Positions 6,204 to 7,447 of a stretch of 7,447 nt of DNA are shown one piece after another (position 1 is the first letter of the stretch; the number at the start of each line of letters is the position of its first letter). This DNA is from Betaproteobacteria bacterium (GTDB taxonomy: Bacteria > Pseudomonadota > Gammaproteobacteria > Burkholderiales > Usitatibacteraceae). The notes beneath the pieces were generated by a model. That model made no database searches. It was not told where the DNA came from and saw nothing but the letters and a program-made list of their open reading frames with translations. A program made the position numbers and the translations under genes. Location: positions 1 to 7,447 of the forward strand of contig JANYFH010000300.1 of the NCBI GenBank assembly GCA_025362705.1, given 5' to 3'.

Positions 6204-6230
6204 CCAACACCAAACAAGCTGGAAGACAGA

Positions 6231-7175
6231 ATGATAGTCAACAAAGTATTACTGATCGGCGGCAGCGGTTTCATCGGTACCTCGGTCGCGGAACAATTGT
6301 CCGCAAAAGGTATTTTCGTGACGGTGCCCACACGCAGACTCAATCGGGCGAACCATCTACTGCTCTTGCCGACGGTGGATGTGGTTGAAGTGGATGTTTT
6401 CCAAGCTTCGGAACTCGAAGCTCTGGTAGGACATCACGACGCGGTCATCAACTTGAATGGCATCTTGCGCGGTGATTTCGAACGTGTCCATGTAGCATTT
6501 CCCAAGATCGTGGCAGAGGCCTGCGTGAAAGCTGGCGTGTCACGATTAATCCATATGAGCGCACTCAACGCCGACATCAATGGTCCCAGCGAGTATTTGC
6601 GCTCGCGTGGACGCGGTGAGGCGGTGGTCTGGACGGTGGCCAAAGCGAATCAGTCACTGAACGTCACGATGTTTCGACCCTCGGTAGTATTTGGCGAACG
6701 CGATAAATTTCTCAATCTGTTTGCGCGCCTGATCAAGGTATTTCCGTTGATGCTGTTGGGTACACCAAACGCACAGTTCCAGCCGGTCTGGGTGGAAGAC
6801 GTGGCGCGCGCCATCGTCACGAGCATCGATCTGCCGGAGACAAGAAATCAAACGTATGGGCTGGTAGGGCCGAAGGTTTATACCCTGCGTGAGCTGCTGG
6901 AATTTGTCGCTGCAGTGATTGGCAGGCATCGGCTGATTGTGGGCCTGGGTCCTGCGCTTTCGCTACTGCAGGCGAGCGTATTTGGCATGCTGCCGGGCAA
7001 AGTAATTACACCTGACAACGTCCGCTCGATGAGTCTGCCGAGCACCTCCGATCAACCATTCCCTGCGCTATTCGGTCGCGCTGCTGCGCTGGAGAACGTG
7101 GTGCCTGCGTATCTTGGATCTGCTGCTGGCGGGCGCGCAAGGTACCAGCAATTTCGCGATGCCGCCGGAAGATAG
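6231..7175 (+). CDS. Complex I NDUFA9-like SDR-family NAD(P)-binding protein
   Basis: This 314-residue protein has an N-terminal Rossmann fold of the extended/atypical SDR class. G10-G11-S12-G13-F14-I15-G16 is the GxxGxxG nucleotide loop after the first strand; VPTRR (32-36) follows the second strand and its arginines could bind NADP phosphate. NLNGIL (74-79), HMSALNAD (108-115) and YLRSRGRGE (122-130) match bacterial relatives of the mitochondrial complex I subunit NDUFA9. The SDR catalytic Tyr-x3-Lys is Y122-x3-R126 here, with Arg in place of Lys, so ordinary dehydrogenase activity is doubtful. Such proteins may help quinone-related steps or complex I, but their bacterial role is not settled. 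The start has GGAAGA four bases upstream. It lies 27 bases after slt and 10 before the GST gene, so an operon is likely. Confidence 0.87.
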   Translation: MIVNKVLLIGGSGFIGTSVAEQLSAKGIFVTVPTRRLNRANHLLLLPTVDVVEVDVFQASELEALVGHHDAVINLNGILRGDFERVHVAFPKIVAEACVKAGVSRLIHMSALNADINGPSEYLRSRGRGEAVVWTVAKANQSLNVTMFRPSVVFGERDKFLNLFARLIKVFPLMLLGTPNAQFQPVWVEDVARAIVTSIDLPETRNQTYGLVGPKVYTLRELLEFVAAVIGRHRLIVGLGPALSLLQASVFGMLPGKVITPDNVRSMSLPSTSDQPFPALFGRAAALENVVPAYLGSAAGGRARYQQFRDAAGR

Positions 7176-7185
7176 CGAGAAAACA

Positions 7186-7447
7186 ATGTCCCTTACACTG
7201 GTCATCGGTAACAAAAATTACTCGTCCTGGTCGATGCGGCCGTGGGTGCTGCTGAAACAATTTGGCATTCCCTTCGAAGAAATCATGCTCAAATTCGAGA
7301 GCAAGCAATGGGACGATCACATCGCACGCTTGGCGCCTTCGCGGAAAGTACCCACGCTATGGGACGGCGATGCCGGGGCGGACGCTTCGCTCGCGGTGTG
7401 GGAAACCATTGCCATCGTTGAATACATTGCCGAGAAGTTTCCGCAAA
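7186..7447 (+). CDS. Glutathione S-transferase family protein (N-terminal part, cut by window edge)
   Basis: An ATG at 7186 opens a frame that stays open to the window end (87 codons), so the protein is incomplete here. The visible part is the thioredoxin-like glutathione-binding domain. It begins with VIGNKNYSSWSMRPW (6-20), the pattern of a GST subgroup in which Ser13 or Ser14 is the likely glutathione-activating residue. R53-K54-V55-P56 holds the cis-proline loop, and W72-E73-T74 stands where the usual Glu/Asp-Ser pair binds the gamma-glutamyl group. The all-helical C-terminal domain lies beyond the edge. The start is 10 bases after the upstream stop, with a weak GCGAG as ribosome site. 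The substrate is unknown. In related genomes I recall a tRNA nucleotidyltransferase gene (cca) next, but this cannot be seen here. Confidence 0.88.
   Translation, partial: MSLTLVIGNKNYSSWSMRPWVLLKQFGIPFEEIMLKFESKQWDDHIARLAPSRKVPTLWDGDAGADASLAVWETIAIVEYIAEKFPQ

Overview
The window looks like a chromosomal stretch from a betaproteobacterium, probably Burkholderiales or a related order. This rests on moderate G+C, Proteobacteria-like protein sequences, and the order lytic transglycosylase, NDUFA9-like SDR protein, glutathione S-transferase, which I recall as common in that class. I cannot name the genus. No rRNA, tRNA, CRISPR array, transposase, integrase or phage gene is visible.

Layout. At the left, a leader with a perfect FNR-type box precedes a plus-strand Crp/Fnr-family regulator (118-744). 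Its last codons meet, tail to tail across 12 bases, the end of a minus-strand run of three membrane proteins. Reading that run in its own direction, the genes are a TerC-family protein (3916-3218), an OxlT-type oxalate:formate MFS antiporter (2956-1658) and a TauE/SafE (TSUP) permease (1536-757). The gap between the antiporter and the TSUP gene holds a perfect 13-bp stem hairpin. The gap between TerC and the antiporter (261 bases) holds small dyads but no gene.

Divergent from TerC, a plus-strand operon begins: a secreted Slt70-type soluble lytic transglycosylase (best start 4074, end 6203), a complex I NDUFA9-like SDR protein (6231-7175) and the first 87 codons of a glutathione S-transferase that runs off the right edge (7186 onward). 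The intergenic gaps of 27 and 10 bases suggest co-transcription.

How the genes may work together. The left half is an accessory transport and regulation block: a cofactor-unknown Crp/Fnr regulator, a carboxylate antiporter that keeps both charged oxalate-binding residues, and a small anion permease. Formyl-CoA transferase and oxalyl-CoA decarboxylase are not in the window, so a complete oxalate pathway cannot be claimed. The right half is housekeeping: cell-wall turnover, an SDR-fold protein and a glutathione-dependent enzyme. I see no convincing novel defence or mobile system. The most useful leads are the FNR box upstream of a cysteine-free regulator with an FNR-like recognition helix, and the intergenic hairpin.
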